A stretch of 60,036 nt of DNA from Pseudomonadota bacterium (GCA_011049115.1 DSCM01000089.1:1-60036); one strand, 5' to 3'. Shown: positions 10,475 to 20,187, counted from the first letter of the stretch. The notes: generated by a model from the sequence alone, not told the origin. Made by a program: numbers and translations.

Positions 10475-10497
10475 GATGCGGGGATAAGCCCCGCATC
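10475..10497. repeat. Perfect 9-bp inverted repeat (hairpin)
   Basis: GATGCGGGG, a 5-base loop, then CCCCGCATC, lying between the AmrS-like gene and the sigma-54 activator, both on the minus strand. Read on the minus strand it follows the AmrS stop by about 85 bases. A T-rich run occurs only about 17 bases after the stem, so it is a weak terminator candidate. Nothing else is evident in 10353-10581. Confidence 0.5.
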
Positions 10498-10581
10498 CCA
10501 AACGATCCCTGCGGGCCGCAAACAAGTACTCGCATCAGTTCATCCATATGTTCTTTCAAAGCGAAAATAAACGGCGCGAGC

Positions 10582-11595
10582 CTAAAAGATACCGGCGACG
10601 GGCGTCCCGCAGGCCGGACAGGCGGCCCCGGAAATCTGATTACGAAGCACCGCGAAACCATAGCGTTCAACCAACACCTCACCACAATGATGGCAGACCG
10701 TATCTTCTCCTCCGATACCGGGAAGATTGCCGGCGAAAACATAACGCAGGCCCGAGGCCAGCCCGATTTCCCTGGCCCTGGAGATGGTTTCCGGAGGGGT
10801 AGCCGACACCCCGGTCAAGCGATAGGTGGGGAAAAAGCCGGTGACATGCCAGGGAATTGAAGGCGACAGGGAGACCAGGAAACGGGACATTTCCTGCAAC
10901 TCAGATTCTCGATCATTGTACCCAGGGATCAACAGCGTAGTCACCTCGACCCAGATTCCGTGGCCGACAAAATCACTGATCGTCTCCAACACCGGACGCT
11001 TGCTTGCAACCCCACAAATACGTCGATAGAAACCATCCGACCAGGCTTTGAGATCGATATTGGCGCCCTGAATCAGCGGATAGAGCCGCTGTCTGGCCGC
11101 CGAGCTCAGGTAACCATTACTGACCATCAGATTAAGCAGACCCTTTTCCGCCGCCAGAGGAGCCACGTCCAGCATCATTTCAAAAAAAACCGTCGGCTCG
11201 GTATAGGTATAGGCCAGCGACCGACAACCCGTGGCCACCGCCTCCCGCACCAGTTCCGCCGCCGCCCGATGCCGACCGGGGAGCCTGCCTCCTTTCAGTT
11301 GCGACACCTGCGAAATCTCATAATTCTGACAATGTCGACATCTGAAGTTGCAGCCCGGGGCGGCGACGGAATAACTTTTAGAACCGGGATAAATATGATA
11401 GAATGGTTTTTTTTCGATCGGATCAACATGGGAGGCAACCACCAAATCGGCGACCCTGGTGTAAAGCACGCCGCCTTCGTTATAGCGCACGCCGCAGATG
11501 CCGCTCTGCCCAGGTTGCAACATGCAACGATGTGCGCAGAGTTCGCAACGAACCCGATGGTCTGACAACTTTGTGAAAAGTTCAGCCTGACGCAT
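10582..11595 (-). CDS. amrS: Radical SAM enzyme of the AmmeMemoRadiSam type (AmrS-like)
   Basis: A 337-residue radical-SAM protein of the pyruvate-formate-lyase-activase-like group. The cluster motif is C82-x3-C86-x2-C89 (GCNFRCRHCQN). It is preceded by an N-terminal cysteine set (CELCAHRC and GICGVR) and followed by a C-terminal zinc-ribbon-like pair (CHHC near 291, CPAC near 329), all typical of this family. Its ATG follows a strong GGAGGTGA site. The family is named for frequent linkage to AMMECR1 and Memo proteins, neither of which is present here. The substrate is unknown. It is divergent from purH across a 140-base spacer. Confidence 0.88.
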   Translation of the reverse strand: MRQAELFTKLSDHRVRCELCAHRCMLQPGQSGICGVRYNEGGVLYTRVADLVVASHVDPIEKKPFYHIYPGSKSYSVAAPGCNFRCRHCQNYEISQVSQLKGGRLPGRHRAAAELVREAVATGCRSLAYTYTEPTVFFEMMLDVAPLAAEKGLLNLMVSNGYLSSAARQRLYPLIQGANIDLKAWSDGFYRRICGVASKRPVLETISDFVGHGIWVEVTTLLIPGYNDRESELQEMSRFLVSLSPSIPWHVTGFFPTYRLTGVSATPPETISRAREIGLASGLRYVFAGNLPGIGGEDTVCHHCGEVLVERYGFAVLRNQISGAACPACGTPVAGIF

Positions 11596-11611
11596 AAGTC
11601 ACCTCCATAGC

Positions 11612-11635
11612 CAGCTGCAAAAGTCAGCTGCAAAA
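11612..11635. repeat. Direct repeat in the amrS-purH divergent promoter region
   Basis: CAGCTGCAAAA occurs twice, at 11612-11622 and 11625-11635, 13 bases apart, inside the 140-base divergent spacer. It could be an operator or a replication slip. Nothing identifies a regulator. Confidence 0.4.
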
Positions 11636-11734
11636 AAAATTATTGCTTTTTCAGCCCCGGTTCGGTATTTTTTTCAGTCGTTCTTTTTGATTTTTTTCGC
11701 CTCCAACTCAGGCCCCTTTAAGGAATTTTTATCC

Positions 11735-13312
11735 ATGGCTACCATCAAACAGGCTCTGATAAGTGTCTCCGACAAACAAGGCATCGTCGAATTCTCACAA
11801 CAGCTGATCGCTCTCGGGGTCCGCATCCTTTCCACCGGAGGAACCGCCAGGATCCTGCGTGACAACGGACTTGAAGTTGTCGAGGTTTCGGATTACACTG
11901 GTTTTCCGGAAATGCTTGATGGCCGGGTTAAGACCCTGCACCCCAAAATTCATGGTGGCCTTCTGGGACGTCGCGACCTGCCCGAACATCTCGCGAAAAT
12001 GGCGGAACACAATATCGCACCCATTGACATGGTGGTCGTCAACCTCTACCCGTTTGCCGCGACCGTCGCCAAACCTGATTGCAAATTTGCCGACGCCATT
12101 GAGAATATTGATATCGGCGGGCCCACGATGCTACGTTCGGCGGCCAAGAATTATACGGCGGTAACCGTCATCGTCGATCCCGACGATTATGCCCAGATCA
12201 TTACCGAAATGCAAGCTAACAATGCAGCCGTGAGTTCTCAGACCAATTTTACCCTGGCAAAAAAGGTGTTTCAGACGACCGCGCTTTATGATGGCAGCAT
12301 CGCCAATTACCTAGGCTGTTTCCCCCGCCCTGACGCCCACCCACTGGAACTCAGTTTTCTGCCGGAAAGCTTTACCTGGCAGGGGAAAAAGGCTCAGGAT
12401 CTGCGCTACGGCGAGAACCCCAACCAACGGGCCGCTTTTTACAAGGATCCGCACATAGACGAATCCTGCGTCAGCAATGCCCGCCAGCTGCAGGGCAAAG
12501 AGCTTTCCTTTAACAACCTTCTAGACAGCAATGCCGCCTTCGAACTGGTCAAGGAATTTACCACATCGACCGCAGTTTTCATCAAGCACAACAACCCCTG
12601 CGGCGCGGCTTCCGCCGACGATGAACCCCTGGCCGAAATCCTGCGCCGGGCCCGGGCCTGCGATCCGGTTTCCGCCTTTGGCGGCATCGTCGCTCTCAAC
12701 CGCGAGGTTGATGAGGAAAGCGCCGCGGTGTTATGCGAAACCTTTCTCGAAACCGTCATCGCTCCGGGTTTCAGTCAGGCGGCGCGTAAGTTGCTCGCCG
12801 CCAAGGAAGCCCTGCGACTGCTCGAGGCTCCGCTGCTGACCGCGCCGCGAACCGGCGGTCTGGATATCAAAAAGGTCATCGGCGGGTTTCTGCTTCAGGA
12901 GCGGGATCTGAAAGAAACACCTTCCGACAACTGGCTGACGGTCAGTAATCGCGAAGCCACGGCCGAAGAACTGGAAAGTTTGAAGTTTGCCTGGAAAGTC
13001 TGTAAACATGTTAAATCCAACGCCATCGTCCTGGCCGTCGACAAGGTTCTGGTCGGAGTCGGTGCCGGCCAGATGAGCCGGGTGGATTCGGTCAAGCTGG
13101 CGATCATGAAAGCTCTGTCGCCTACGATTGGTTCGGTTCTGGCGTCGGATGCCTTTTTTCCTTTCCGCGACGGGATTGACACCGCGGCCCAGGCTGGAGT
13201 AAAGGCCATCATTCAGCCCGGCGGCTCAAACCGCGACAACGAAGTCATCGCCGCCGCCAACGAACATGGTATGGCCATGATCTTTACCGGCAATCGCCAT
13301 TTTAAACATTAA
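11735..13312 (+). CDS. purH: Bifunctional AICAR formyltransferase / IMP cyclohydrolase
   Basis: Catalyses the last two steps of de novo IMP synthesis. The 525-residue protein has an N-terminal MGS-like cyclohydrolase domain ([50 protein letters not shown]) and a C-terminal transformylase domain with the KHNNPCG motif ([11 protein letters not shown]) and DSVKLA...[10 protein letters not shown]. The ATG at 11735 is chosen because the conserved N terminus begins there and AAGGA lies 10 bases upstream. It leads a purine-gene run (purH, purD, purE) on the plus strand, although 140 bases separate it from purD, so a second promoter or leader is possible. Confidence 0.97.
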   Translation: MATIKQALISVSDKQGIVEFSQQLIALGVRILSTGGTARILRDNGLEVVEVSDYTGFPEMLDGRVKTLHPKIHGGLLGRRDLPEHLAKMAEHNIAPIDMVVVNLYPFAATVAKPDCKFADAIENIDIGGPTMLRSAAKNYTAVTVIVDPDDYAQIITEMQANNAAVSSQTNFTLAKKVFQTTALYDGSIANYLGCFPRPDAHPLELSFLPESFTWQGKKAQDLRYGENPNQRAAFYKDPHIDESCVSNARQLQGKELSFNNLLDSNAAFELVKEFTTSTAVFIKHNNPCGAASADDEPLAEILRRARACDPVSAFGGIVALNREVDEESAAVLCETFLETVIAPGFSQAARKLLAAKEALRLLEAPLLTAPRTGGLDIKKVIGGFLLQERDLKETPSDNWLTVSNREATAEELESLKFAWKVCKHVKSNAIVLAVDKVLVGVGAGQMSRVDSVKLAIMKALSPTIGSVLASDAFFPFRDGIDTAAQAGVKAIIQPGGSNRDNEVIAAANEHGMAMIFTGNRHFKH

Positions 13313-13317
13313 TACCG

Positions 13318-13424
13318 GCTCTGTCTGTCAAACCTTCATGGACTAAGGTTTTCGGCAAAAAATTTAAAACCGGCAACCAACAGACTAAATTGCTAAATGA
13401 TACTGTTTTTTACCGAGACAGAGC
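13318..13424. repeat. Long-range inverted repeat in the purH-purD spacer
   Basis: GCTCTGTCT at 13318-13326 is matched by AGACAGAGC at 13416-13424, enclosing about 90 bases. In the transcript this could close a leader structure ahead of purD. I saw no purine-riboswitch core in it and no terminator T-run. Confidence 0.3.
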
Positions 13425-13452
13425 TGATTAAACCCCCGGACAGGAAAAAAAG

Positions 13453-14730
13453 ATGAAAATTTTAGTGGTTGGCGGTGGCGGGCGGGAACATGCCCTGATC
13501 TGGAAACTTTCCCAAAGCAACAAAATCGAACAGATTTTCTGCGCCCCCGGCAATGCCGGGATTGCGGCGCTCGCGACCTGTGTCCCGATTGATTCCGATG
13601 ACATTGAAAGACTGGTCGAGTTTGCCCGCAATGAAGAGATCGGCCTGACCATCGTCGGCCCTGAAAATCCTCTGGTCGCCGGCATTGTCGACGCCTTTGA
13701 AACCGCCGAGCTGAAAATTTTCGGCCCCAACCGGGCCGCCGCCGAGATTGAAGGCAATAAAACCTTCTGCAAGAAATTGCTCAGAAAATATGAGATTCCA
13801 ACGGGTGACTTCGCCTCTTTTGACAATCTTGATGATGCCGTCGAATATGTCTACAAAAAAGGTGCTCCGATTGTCATCAAGGCCAACGGCCTGGCCGCGG
13901 GCAAGGGCGTGGTGGTCGCCCACACGGTTGAGGAAGCGGAAGACGCCATCAATAAAATTATGCGGCGGCGGGCCCACGGGGATGCCGGCAAGGAAATCAT
14001 CATTGAAGAATTTCTGGAAGGCGAGGAGGCCTCGTTTCTGGTCTTCACCGATGGCGACATTGTCGTCCCGATGGTCACCTCTCAGGATCATAAACCGGTT
14101 TTCGATAACGACCAGGGACCAAACACGGGCGGCATGGGGGCCTACTCCCCGGCCCCGGTGATCTCCGAGGGGCTCTTCCGCCGGATCATGAACGACATCA
14201 TGATTCCGACCGTCAAGGCCATGGCGGCCGAAGGTCGTAAATACCGGGGGGTTCTCTATGCCGGCCTGATGATCAAGGACGGCATTCCCAAAGTGCTTGA
14301 ATTCAATGCCCGCTTCGGCGACCCGGAAACCCAGCCGATCCTGATGCGCCTGAAAAGCGATCTCCTACCCATTATCGAAGCCTGCATTTCCGGTCATCTC
14401 GCCAAAACCATTGTCGAATGGGATGACCGACCGACCGTCTGCGTGGCCTTGGCTTCCGGCGGTTACCCCGGAGCCTACGAGAAGGGCAAGGTCATTTCGG
14501 GCCTGAATCTGGCCAGCCGGCTCAAGGATGTGATGGTCTTTCACGCCGGCACCACCCGGAATGCGGAAGACAAGATCGTCAGCAACGGCGGTCGCGTGCT
14601 CGGGGTTACCGCGATCGGCGACAATATTCCCAAAGCCATTGAAAAAGCTTACCACGCGGTTTCAAAAATCAGCTGGGATCAGATCCATTATCGCACGGAT
14701 ATCGGCCGCAAAGCCCTTAAACGTATTTAA
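13453..14730 (+). CDS. purD: Phosphoribosylamine-glycine ligase (GAR synthetase)
   Basis: ATP-grasp enzyme of purine synthesis that joins phosphoribosylamine and glycine. The 425-residue length is normal. Diagnostic segments are MKILVVGGGGREHAL at the N terminus, GPENPLVAGIVD, the ATP-grasp lysine region PIVIKANGLAAGKGVVVA, and the metal-binding EFNARFGDPETQ. The start ATG lies after AGGAAAAAAAG. It is followed 36 bases later by purE. Confidence 0.97.
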   Translation: MKILVVGGGGREHALIWKLSQSNKIEQIFCAPGNAGIAALATCVPIDSDDIERLVEFARNEEIGLTIVGPENPLVAGIVDAFETAELKIFGPNRAAAEIEGNKTFCKKLLRKYEIPTGDFASFDNLDDAVEYVYKKGAPIVIKANGLAAGKGVVVAHTVEEAEDAINKIMRRRAHGDAGKEIIIEEFLEGEEASFLVFTDGDIVVPMVTSQDHKPVFDNDQGPNTGGMGAYSPAPVISEGLFRRIMNDIMIPTVKAMAAEGRKYRGVLYAGLMIKDGIPKVLEFNARFGDPETQPILMRLKSDLLPIIEACISGHLAKTIVEWDDRPTVCVALASGGYPGAYEKGKVISGLNLASRLKDVMVFHAGTTRNAEDKIVSNGGRVLGVTAIGDNIPKAIEKAYHAVSKISWDQIHYRTDIGRKALKRI

Positions 14731-14766
14731 ACCTGAAGAAAAATCCGCCGGGGGAGACCTTTTACG

Positions 14767-15282
14767 ATGTCTGATCTTTTCGACATTCTGATCATCATGG
14801 GCAGTGACTCGGACTGGGAAGTCATGCGCGAAGCCGCCGTTCTCTTGGATCGTTTTGGCGTTCGCTATACCGCCAGAGTTACGTCGGCCCACCGCACCCC
14901 GGAAAAAACCCTGAGCATTATTCGACAGGCTGAAAGCAACCAATGCAGGGTTATCATCGCCGGAGCCGGGGCCGCCGCCCATCTGGCCGGAGTCGTGGCC
15001 GGTCACAGCCTGCTCCCGGTGATCGCGGTACCTCTCAACGCCACCTCCCTGCAGGGTCTGGACGCACTTCTGGCCACCGTCCAGATGCCGGCCGGAATTC
15101 CGGTTGCTTGCATGGCCATCGGTAAGGCCGGAGCCGCCAACGCCGCCCTTTTCGCCCTGCAGATCCTGGCCGTCGCGCGACCGGAAATCACCGTCCGGCT
15201 GGCGGATTACCGTCGGCAGATGATTCAAGGGGTGGAAAACAAGGACCAACACCTGCAGGAACAACTCCATCAACGGGAATGA
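14767..15282 (+). CDS. purE: N5-CAIR mutase (PurE)
   Basis: Converts N5-carboxyaminoimidazole ribonucleotide to CAIR. The 171-residue protein carries the active-site motifs IIMGSDSDWEVM and SAHRTPEK and the glycine-rich AGAGAAAHLAGVVA. A GGGGGAGA site lies ahead of the ATG. No purK is seen nearby. Its TGA overlaps the start of the YrdC-family gene (ATGA), so the two are coupled. Confidence 0.96.
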   Translation: MSDLFDILIIMGSDSDWEVMREAAVLLDRFGVRYTARVTSAHRTPEKTLSIIRQAESNQCRVIIAGAGAAAHLAGVVAGHSLLPVIAVPLNATSLQGLDALLATVQMPAGIPVACMAIGKAGAANAALFALQILAVARPEITVRLADYRRQMIQGVENKDQHLQEQLHQRE

Positions 15283-15917
15283 TAACTCTCAACTACCCTT
15301 TTCCCGAAGAGGAATGGGGACGTAATTTTGACCTGACCGCCAGAATCTGCCGGCAAGGGGGAATCCTGATTTATCCAACGGAAACCTTTTATGCAATCGG
15401 CGGCCATGCCTTGAATGCGGCACTCGGGCACAGGCTTTCCCTGATCAAACATCGCCCGGCGGGAAAAACCTTTCCGACCCTTTGCGGCAGCCTGGCGGCG
15501 ACCCGCTCCCTGATCGGGCTGTGGCCGGAGCCGGCTCGCCGGCTGGCTCGTAAATACTGGCCTGGTCCCCTGACCATGATTCTCCCCGGACGCCCCGGCC
15601 TGCCGGACAGTATCCGCGATCAAAACGGCGGGATTGCGGTGCGCTGGTCTTCGCATCCGCTACTCAACGAACTGGCGAAATTCTTTTCCGGACCCCTGAT
15701 TTCAACCAGCGCCAATCTCAGCAACCACCCGCCGACCGCGACTACCGCAAAGCTTGATCCCGAGTTACTGGCGCAAGCCGACCTGTTGCTCATCGCTGAC
15801 AATCCGGAACCACCGCCGCAACCTTCGACCATCATTGACGCCAGGGTTGACCCGCCCCTCCTCGTACGCCGGGGAAGTCTCGAAATCAGCGAGACCGGCT
15901 CTTCCACCATCGTCTAA
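15279..15917 (+). CDS. tsaC: Sua5/YciO/YrdC family protein, probable threonylcarbamoyl-AMP synthase
   Basis: A 212-residue YrdC-fold protein with the conserved IYPTETFYAIGG segment (residues about 30-41), KTFPTL, and the later ISTSANLSNHPP. TsaC/Sua5 enzymes make threonylcarbamoyl-AMP for the t6A37 modification of tRNA. YciO-type paralogues cannot be excluded without alignment. The length fits TsaC rather than the longer Sua5. Its start overlaps purE by 4 bases. The next gene begins 45 bases later. Confidence 0.82.
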   Translation: MITLNYPFPEEEWGRNFDLTARICRQGGILIYPTETFYAIGGHALNAALGHRLSLIKHRPAGKTFPTLCGSLAATRSLIGLWPEPARRLARKYWPGPLTMILPGRPGLPDSIRDQNGGIAVRWSSHPLLNELAKFFSGPLISTSANLSNHPPTATTAKLDPELLAQADLLLIADNPEPPPQPSTIIDARVDPPLLVRRGSLEISETGSSTIV

Positions 15918-15962
15918 AGCCTAACTTTCTTACAATCTCTCGGCGTCTGACTAAAGCACCTT

Positions 15963-16979
15963 ATGATACCTCAGCTTTCCGTCAAGCCTGATATTATCGC
16001 TCTTTTTTCTCAAGGACTCGACAGCATTCTGGCCGTCCGAATCATCCAGCAGCAAGGTCTTAAGGTTCACGCCCTCAAATTTATAAGTCCATTTTTCGGA
16101 TACGACATCAAGCATCACGAACTCCAGTTCTGTGAACGAATGAAACTCGAATACGGGATTGAGCTATCAATCATTGATCTGACCGACGACTATCTTGAAA
16201 TGCTGGGACAACCGCAGTTCGGCTATGGAAAAAACTTCAACCCCTGCCTTGACTGCAAGCTCATGATGCTGGAAAAAGCGCGCGACATAGCGCGAAAGTG
16301 GCGGGCCGCGGCAATCATCACCGGAGAAGTAGTCGGCCAACGACCTTTCTCCCAACGCCGAGGCACCATGCACCGCCTCGAGAAACTGAGTCGAACCGAA
16401 GGCCTGCTGCTGCGCCCTTTAAGCGCCAAGCTATTGCCGCCCAGCCAGGCCGAAGAACTGGGCATCGTTGACCGGGAGCTGCTTTTTGCCTGCAGCGGCC
16501 GAAGCCGCAAACCACAAATCGCCCTGGCTCAGAAACTTGGAATCAGCAACTACCATAACCCGGCTGGAGGCTGCCTACTTACCGATCCTGGTTTTACCGC
16601 CCGCCTCAAAACCATTTATCATCAGGATATCCCCGCCGCTGACATCAACCTGCTCAAATACGGACGTTTTTACCCTTTGGCGACACCAAGCGATTTCATC
16701 ATCGTCGGCCGCCACCAACAGGATAATCAGCGGCTGCTGGAAACCGCTGACGCCGACCATTTCATTCTCCACCTGGCCGAGATAGCCGGCCCCGTCGCGG
16801 TGCTCAGGGGTGGCCCCGAAAACCTTGAAACCGCCGCCGAAAAAATCTGCCGCCACAGCCGGGCTTCGACCTTGCCCCAAGTCACCATCAACTGGCGCCG
16901 GGGCAAGCACCGCGGCAGTTTGACGATTGCATGCCGGCAAAAAACCCCTGCCACGATTGAAGAAAACCCAGATGAATGA
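15963..16979 (+). CDS. PP-loop ATPase, ThiI/MnmA-like sulfur-transfer protein
   Basis: A 338-residue protein with an N-terminal adenylation PP-loop in the form FSQGLDS (residues 15-21), then NPCLDCK near 92-98 and GGCLL near 200. The paired cysteines suggest thiolation chemistry or an Fe-S cluster, as in ThiI/MnmA-like tRNA sulfuration enzymes. A C-terminal domain of about 100 residues resembles the extra module of bacterial ThiI-like proteins. The family is normally annotated as thiamine-biosynthesis or tRNA-thiouridine synthase, but it lacks the THUMP domain of true ThiI. The stop overlaps the mutS start. Confidence 0.7.
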   Translation: MIPQLSVKPDIIALFSQGLDSILAVRIIQQQGLKVHALKFISPFFGYDIKHHELQFCERMKLEYGIELSIIDLTDDYLEMLGQPQFGYGKNFNPCLDCKLMMLEKARDIARKWRAAAIITGEVVGQRPFSQRRGTMHRLEKLSRTEGLLLRPLSAKLLPPSQAEELGIVDRELLFACSGRSRKPQIALAQKLGISNYHNPAGGCLLTDPGFTARLKTIYHQDIPAADINLLKYGRFYPLATPSDFIIVGRHQQDNQRLLETADADHFILHLAEIAGPVAVLRGGPENLETAAEKICRHSRASTLPQVTINWRRGKHRGSLTIACRQKTPATIEENPDE

Positions 16980-19659
16980 TAAAGTCATGCCCGAAATAAA
17001 AAAAACGACTCCGATGCTGCGCCAGTATCTGAGTGTCAAGGATAAACACCCGGACAAGATTCTGTTGTTTCGCATGGGTGATTTCTATGAAATTTTTTTC
17101 GCCGATGCCACGGAAGCGGCCCGCATCCTGAAAATCACCCTGACCAGCCGCAACAAAAAGGATGAAAATTCGGTCCCGATGTGCGGTTTTCCGCATCATG
17201 CAGCCGACGGCTACATAGCAACCCTGGTCCGGGCCGGTCGCAAGGTGGTGATCTGCGACCAGGTTGAAGATCCCAGAACCGCCAAGGGACTGGTTCGTCG
17301 TGAAGTAACCAGAATCATCACTCCGGGGGTGAACCTGGAACAGCACTGTCTGACCTCCGACCGGGATAATTTCCTGGCGGCGATCAGTCTTGACGAGCGT
17401 AATGCCAAAGCCCGCTTCGGTCTGGCCCTGCTCGATATCAGCACCGGCAAGTTCAGGGTTACGGAACTGCCCGACCAGGAATCCCTGCATGATGAACTCA
17501 GCCGATGTGAGCCCTCAGAAATCATTCTGGCCTCCGGCTCTTCGGCTCAGGAACAGCAGCTGCGAGAAGAGCTTGAAAAAAATTTCCCGCAAATCCTGCT
17601 GAGCAACCAGCCCGACAACCTCGGTTTCTCCCCCGAAAAAGGCTATGACGTTCTCTGCCGGCATTTCGGCACCCTGAACCTGGAAGGTTTCGGCGCCCAC
17701 CATCTGCGACCGGGAATTGGTGCCGCCGGAGCCGCCCTGATCTATGCCCAGGCCACCCAGCCGGGCGTCAATCTTCAACATATTCAGGGATTAACCGTCT
17801 ACCAGACCAGCCATTTCATGCAGGTTGACAGCAGTCTCATCTGTAACCTGGAACTTTTACAAACCATGCAGGAACAACGGCGGGAAGGCAGTCTGTTGGG
17901 AATCCTTGACCGTTGCCAAACCAGCATGGGAAGCCGCCAGCTCAAAGAATGGCTCCTCTTTCCCTTGCTTGACCAAGAACTGATCGAGCGACGCCTGGAC
18001 GCAGTGGAAATCCTGCTTAAGGAAAAAAAATGCCGCCTCAGACTGCGTGAAAAACTCAAACGGATTTATGATCTCGACCGTCTGTCCGGACGCCTGGCCG
18101 CGGGCAAGGCCAACGGTCGTGACCTGCTCAGCCTGAAAAATTCCCTGGACCTGGTTCCGGAAATCAAAGCACAGCTCGACAGTCTGCCGCTGCAACCCAG
18201 CCTGCTTAATCAACTCAGCCAAGGCCTGCATCCTCTGGCTGAGCTCAGCGAGGAAATCGGCCGCACCCTGTTCCCGGAGCAACCTCTCTCGCTGGCCGAG
18301 GGCGGCCTGATCCGCGGCGGTCTCGACCCCCGGCTTGACGAGCTCCGCTCCATCAGCAAGACCGGTAAACAGTGGCTGCTGGCCTACGAGCAGCAGGAAA
18401 AGGAAAAAAGCGGCATTAACGCTCTGAAGGTGCGTTACAACCGGGTCTTTGGCTACTACATCGAGGTAACCCGACGCAATCTGGACCAGATTCCAGACTA
18501 TTATCAGCGACGCCAGACCCTGGCCAACGCTGATCGTTTCATCACGGTTGAGTTAAAAGAATACGAAGAAAAGATATTAAACGCCGAAGAAAAAATCAAC
18601 CAGCTTGAATATGAAATTTTCCTGGCCCTGCGCCACAAAGCGGTCCAGGAACTCGCCCCTCTGCGGGAAACCTCGAGGCATCTGACCCGGCTTGATATCC
18701 TGTGCAGCCTGGCCGAAGTCGCCGACCTGGGTCATTATTGCCGACCGGAGATAACGACGGGGGCAGCCGTCATGGAGATTGAAGAAGGTCGCCATCCGGT
18801 CATCGAAGCCTGCAATGAGCACTTTGTCCCCAATGATACCTCATTGTCGGCGGACAAGGAACAGATCTGGATCATTACCGGACCCAACATGGCCGGGAAA
18901 TCAACCTTTCTGCGCCAGAACGGACTCTTTGCCCTGATGGCGCAGATGGGAAGTTTTCTGCCCGCTCGAAAAGCGCGCCTCAGTATCTTCGACCGGGTTT
19001 TCACTCGGGTCGGTGCTTCCGACAACCTGAGTCGCGGACTTTCAACCTTCATGGTCGAGATGACCGAAACCGCCAGGATTCTCCACCAGGCCAGTGCTAA
19101 AAGTCTGATCATTCTCGATGAAATCGGCCGGGGCACCAGCACCTTTGACGGCTTAAGTCTGGCCTGGGCGATTGCCGAGGAAATTCATGGAAAACTCGGC
19201 AGTCTGACCCTGTTCGCGACCCATTACCATGAACTGACCGAACTTGAACTGATTCGGGAACGGATTATAAATTACAATGTCGCGGTCCAACAGCACAACC
19301 AGAAAATCTCCTTTCTCTACCGCATCATTCGCGGCGCGACCAATCATAGCTACGGCATCGAAGTCGCCGAACTAGCCGGAATTCCACGACCGGTCATCGA
19401 CAAGGCAAGGCAGATTCTGAGCAACCTGGAAAGTGCGGAAATCGCCGCAGGCGGCAATCTGAGAATGACCGGAAAAACGGTTCTTAGTAGTCGCACCAAT
19501 GGCCGGCAAAGCGGCTATCTGCCTTTACTCGAACCAAGCAAAGAGATTTATGAGGTAGATGAAATCAGGGAACTGATAAAAAAACAGGACCTTAACCGGA
19601 CAACCCCGCTCAAAGCCCTGATGCTACTGGAAAAACTCCAAAAAATGCTGAATCAATGA
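16972..19659 (+). CDS. mutS: DNA mismatch repair protein MutS
   Basis: Mismatch-recognition ATPase of 895 residues. The N-terminal mismatch-binding motif is FRMGDFYEIFF (Phe-x-Glu), the Walker A is GPNMAGKST, and LIILDEIGRGTSTFDG and FATHYHELTEL complete the ATPase. The C-terminal beta-clamp/tetramer region is present. I chose the ATG at 16972, which overlaps the preceding gene by 8 bases (ATGAATGA). An alternative ATG at 16987 is possible, and an upstream in-frame one at 16927 looks like part of the previous gene. No mutL is seen in the window. Confidence 0.97.
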   Translation: MNDKVMPEIKKTTPMLRQYLSVKDKHPDKILLFRMGDFYEIFFADATEAARILKITLTSRNKKDENSVPMCGFPHHAADGYIATLVRAGRKVVICDQVEDPRTAKGLVRREVTRIITPGVNLEQHCLTSDRDNFLAAISLDERNAKARFGLALLDISTGKFRVTELPDQESLHDELSRCEPSEIILASGSSAQEQQLREELEKNFPQILLSNQPDNLGFSPEKGYDVLCRHFGTLNLEGFGAHHLRPGIGAAGAALIYAQATQPGVNLQHIQGLTVYQTSHFMQVDSSLICNLELLQTMQEQRREGSLLGILDRCQTSMGSRQLKEWLLFPLLDQELIERRLDAVEILLKEKKCRLRLREKLKRIYDLDRLSGRLAAGKANGRDLLSLKNSLDLVPEIKAQLDSLPLQPSLLNQLSQGLHPLAELSEEIGRTLFPEQPLSLAEGGLIRGGLDPRLDELRSISKTGKQWLLAYEQQEKEKSGINALKVRYNRVFGYYIEVTRRNLDQIPDYYQRRQTLANADRFITVELKEYEEKILNAEEKINQLEYEIFLALRHKAVQELAPLRETSRHLTRLDILCSLAEVADLGHYCRPEITTGAAVMEIEEGRHPVIEACNEHFVPNDTSLSADKEQIWIITGPNMAGKSTFLRQNGLFALMAQMGSFLPARKARLSIFDRVFTRVGASDNLSRGLSTFMVEMTETARILHQASAKSLIILDEIGRGTSTFDGLSLAWAIAEEIHGKLGSLTLFATHYHELTELELIRERIINYNVAVQQHNQKISFLYRIIRGATNHSYGIEVAELAGIPRPVIDKARQILSNLESAEIAAGGNLRMTGKTVLSSRTNGRQSGYLPLLEPSKEIYEVDEIRELIKKQDLNRTTPLKALMLLEKLQKMLNQ

Positions 19660-19692
19660 ATAAAGAAGAAAGGTATTTACAACAGCAAAAAA

Positions 19693-20121
19693 TCATTCTC
19701 TCTGCCGGCGATGTTCCAGTTCGCGGGCGGCGAGATCGGCGAAATTGGTTTTACCAAGACTTTCAATCAGCACTTCCTGCACCTTGGCCAGTTCCTTACG
19801 AATCGGACAGACAGCCATGCGATTACAGGCTTCATACCCGTCCAGACAAATATTGAGGCGAATATCGCCTTCGACGGCTTCCACCACATCGCAAAGGGTC
19901 ACCTCATCGGGTTTGCGGGCCAACGAATAGCCGCCTTTTTTACCGCGATGCGAAATAACGATTCCGGAGCGACTCAAGCTCTGAAAAATCCGGGCCAGGA
20001 AACCAACCGGCACATCCATTTCGCGCGCCACCTCTGGGATCACCACAATGCTGCCCGGCGGCTGCATGGCCACATAAACGACTCCTCTAACCGCGTAATC
20101 CGATGCTCTCGTTAACTTCAT
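19693..20121 (-). CDS. Rrf2-family regulator with Fe-S-type cysteines (IscR-like)
   Basis: A 142-residue winged-helix regulator. The N terminus MKLTRASDYAVRG is typical of Rrf2/IscR/NsrR proteins, and GKKGGYSLAR is the wing. Three cysteines, C92-x6-C99-x5-C105 (ICLDGYEACNRMAVC), match the spacing used by cluster-binding members to hold a [2Fe-2S] or [4Fe-4S] cluster. It therefore probably senses iron-sulfur status, redox or nitric oxide. No isc or suf genes follow it. It is convergent with mutS and has its own promoter with a palindrome. Confidence 0.88.
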   Translation of the reverse strand: MKLTRASDYAVRGVVYVAMQPPGSIVVIPEVAREMDVPVGFLARIFQSLSRSGIVISHRGKKGGYSLARKPDEVTLCDVVEAVEGDIRLNICLDGYEACNRMAVCPIRKELAKVQEVLIESLGKTNFADLAARELEHRRQRE

Positions 20122-20147
20122 AAAACCATTCCAATGCATAAGTTACC

Positions 20148-20187
20148 AAAGTTGATAAACTTTATAATGTTAGGTTTGCTTTGTCAA
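20148..20187 (-). promoter_or_regulatory. Promoter and palindromic operator of the Rrf2 gene
   Basis: On the minus strand TTGACA (20187-20182) is followed 15-17 bases later by a -10-like TATAAA/TAAAGT. The perfect palindrome AAAGTTTATCAACTTT (20148-20163) overlaps the -10 and is a natural autoregulatory site for an Rrf2 protein. The rest of 20188-20418 shows no gene. Confidence 0.5.
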
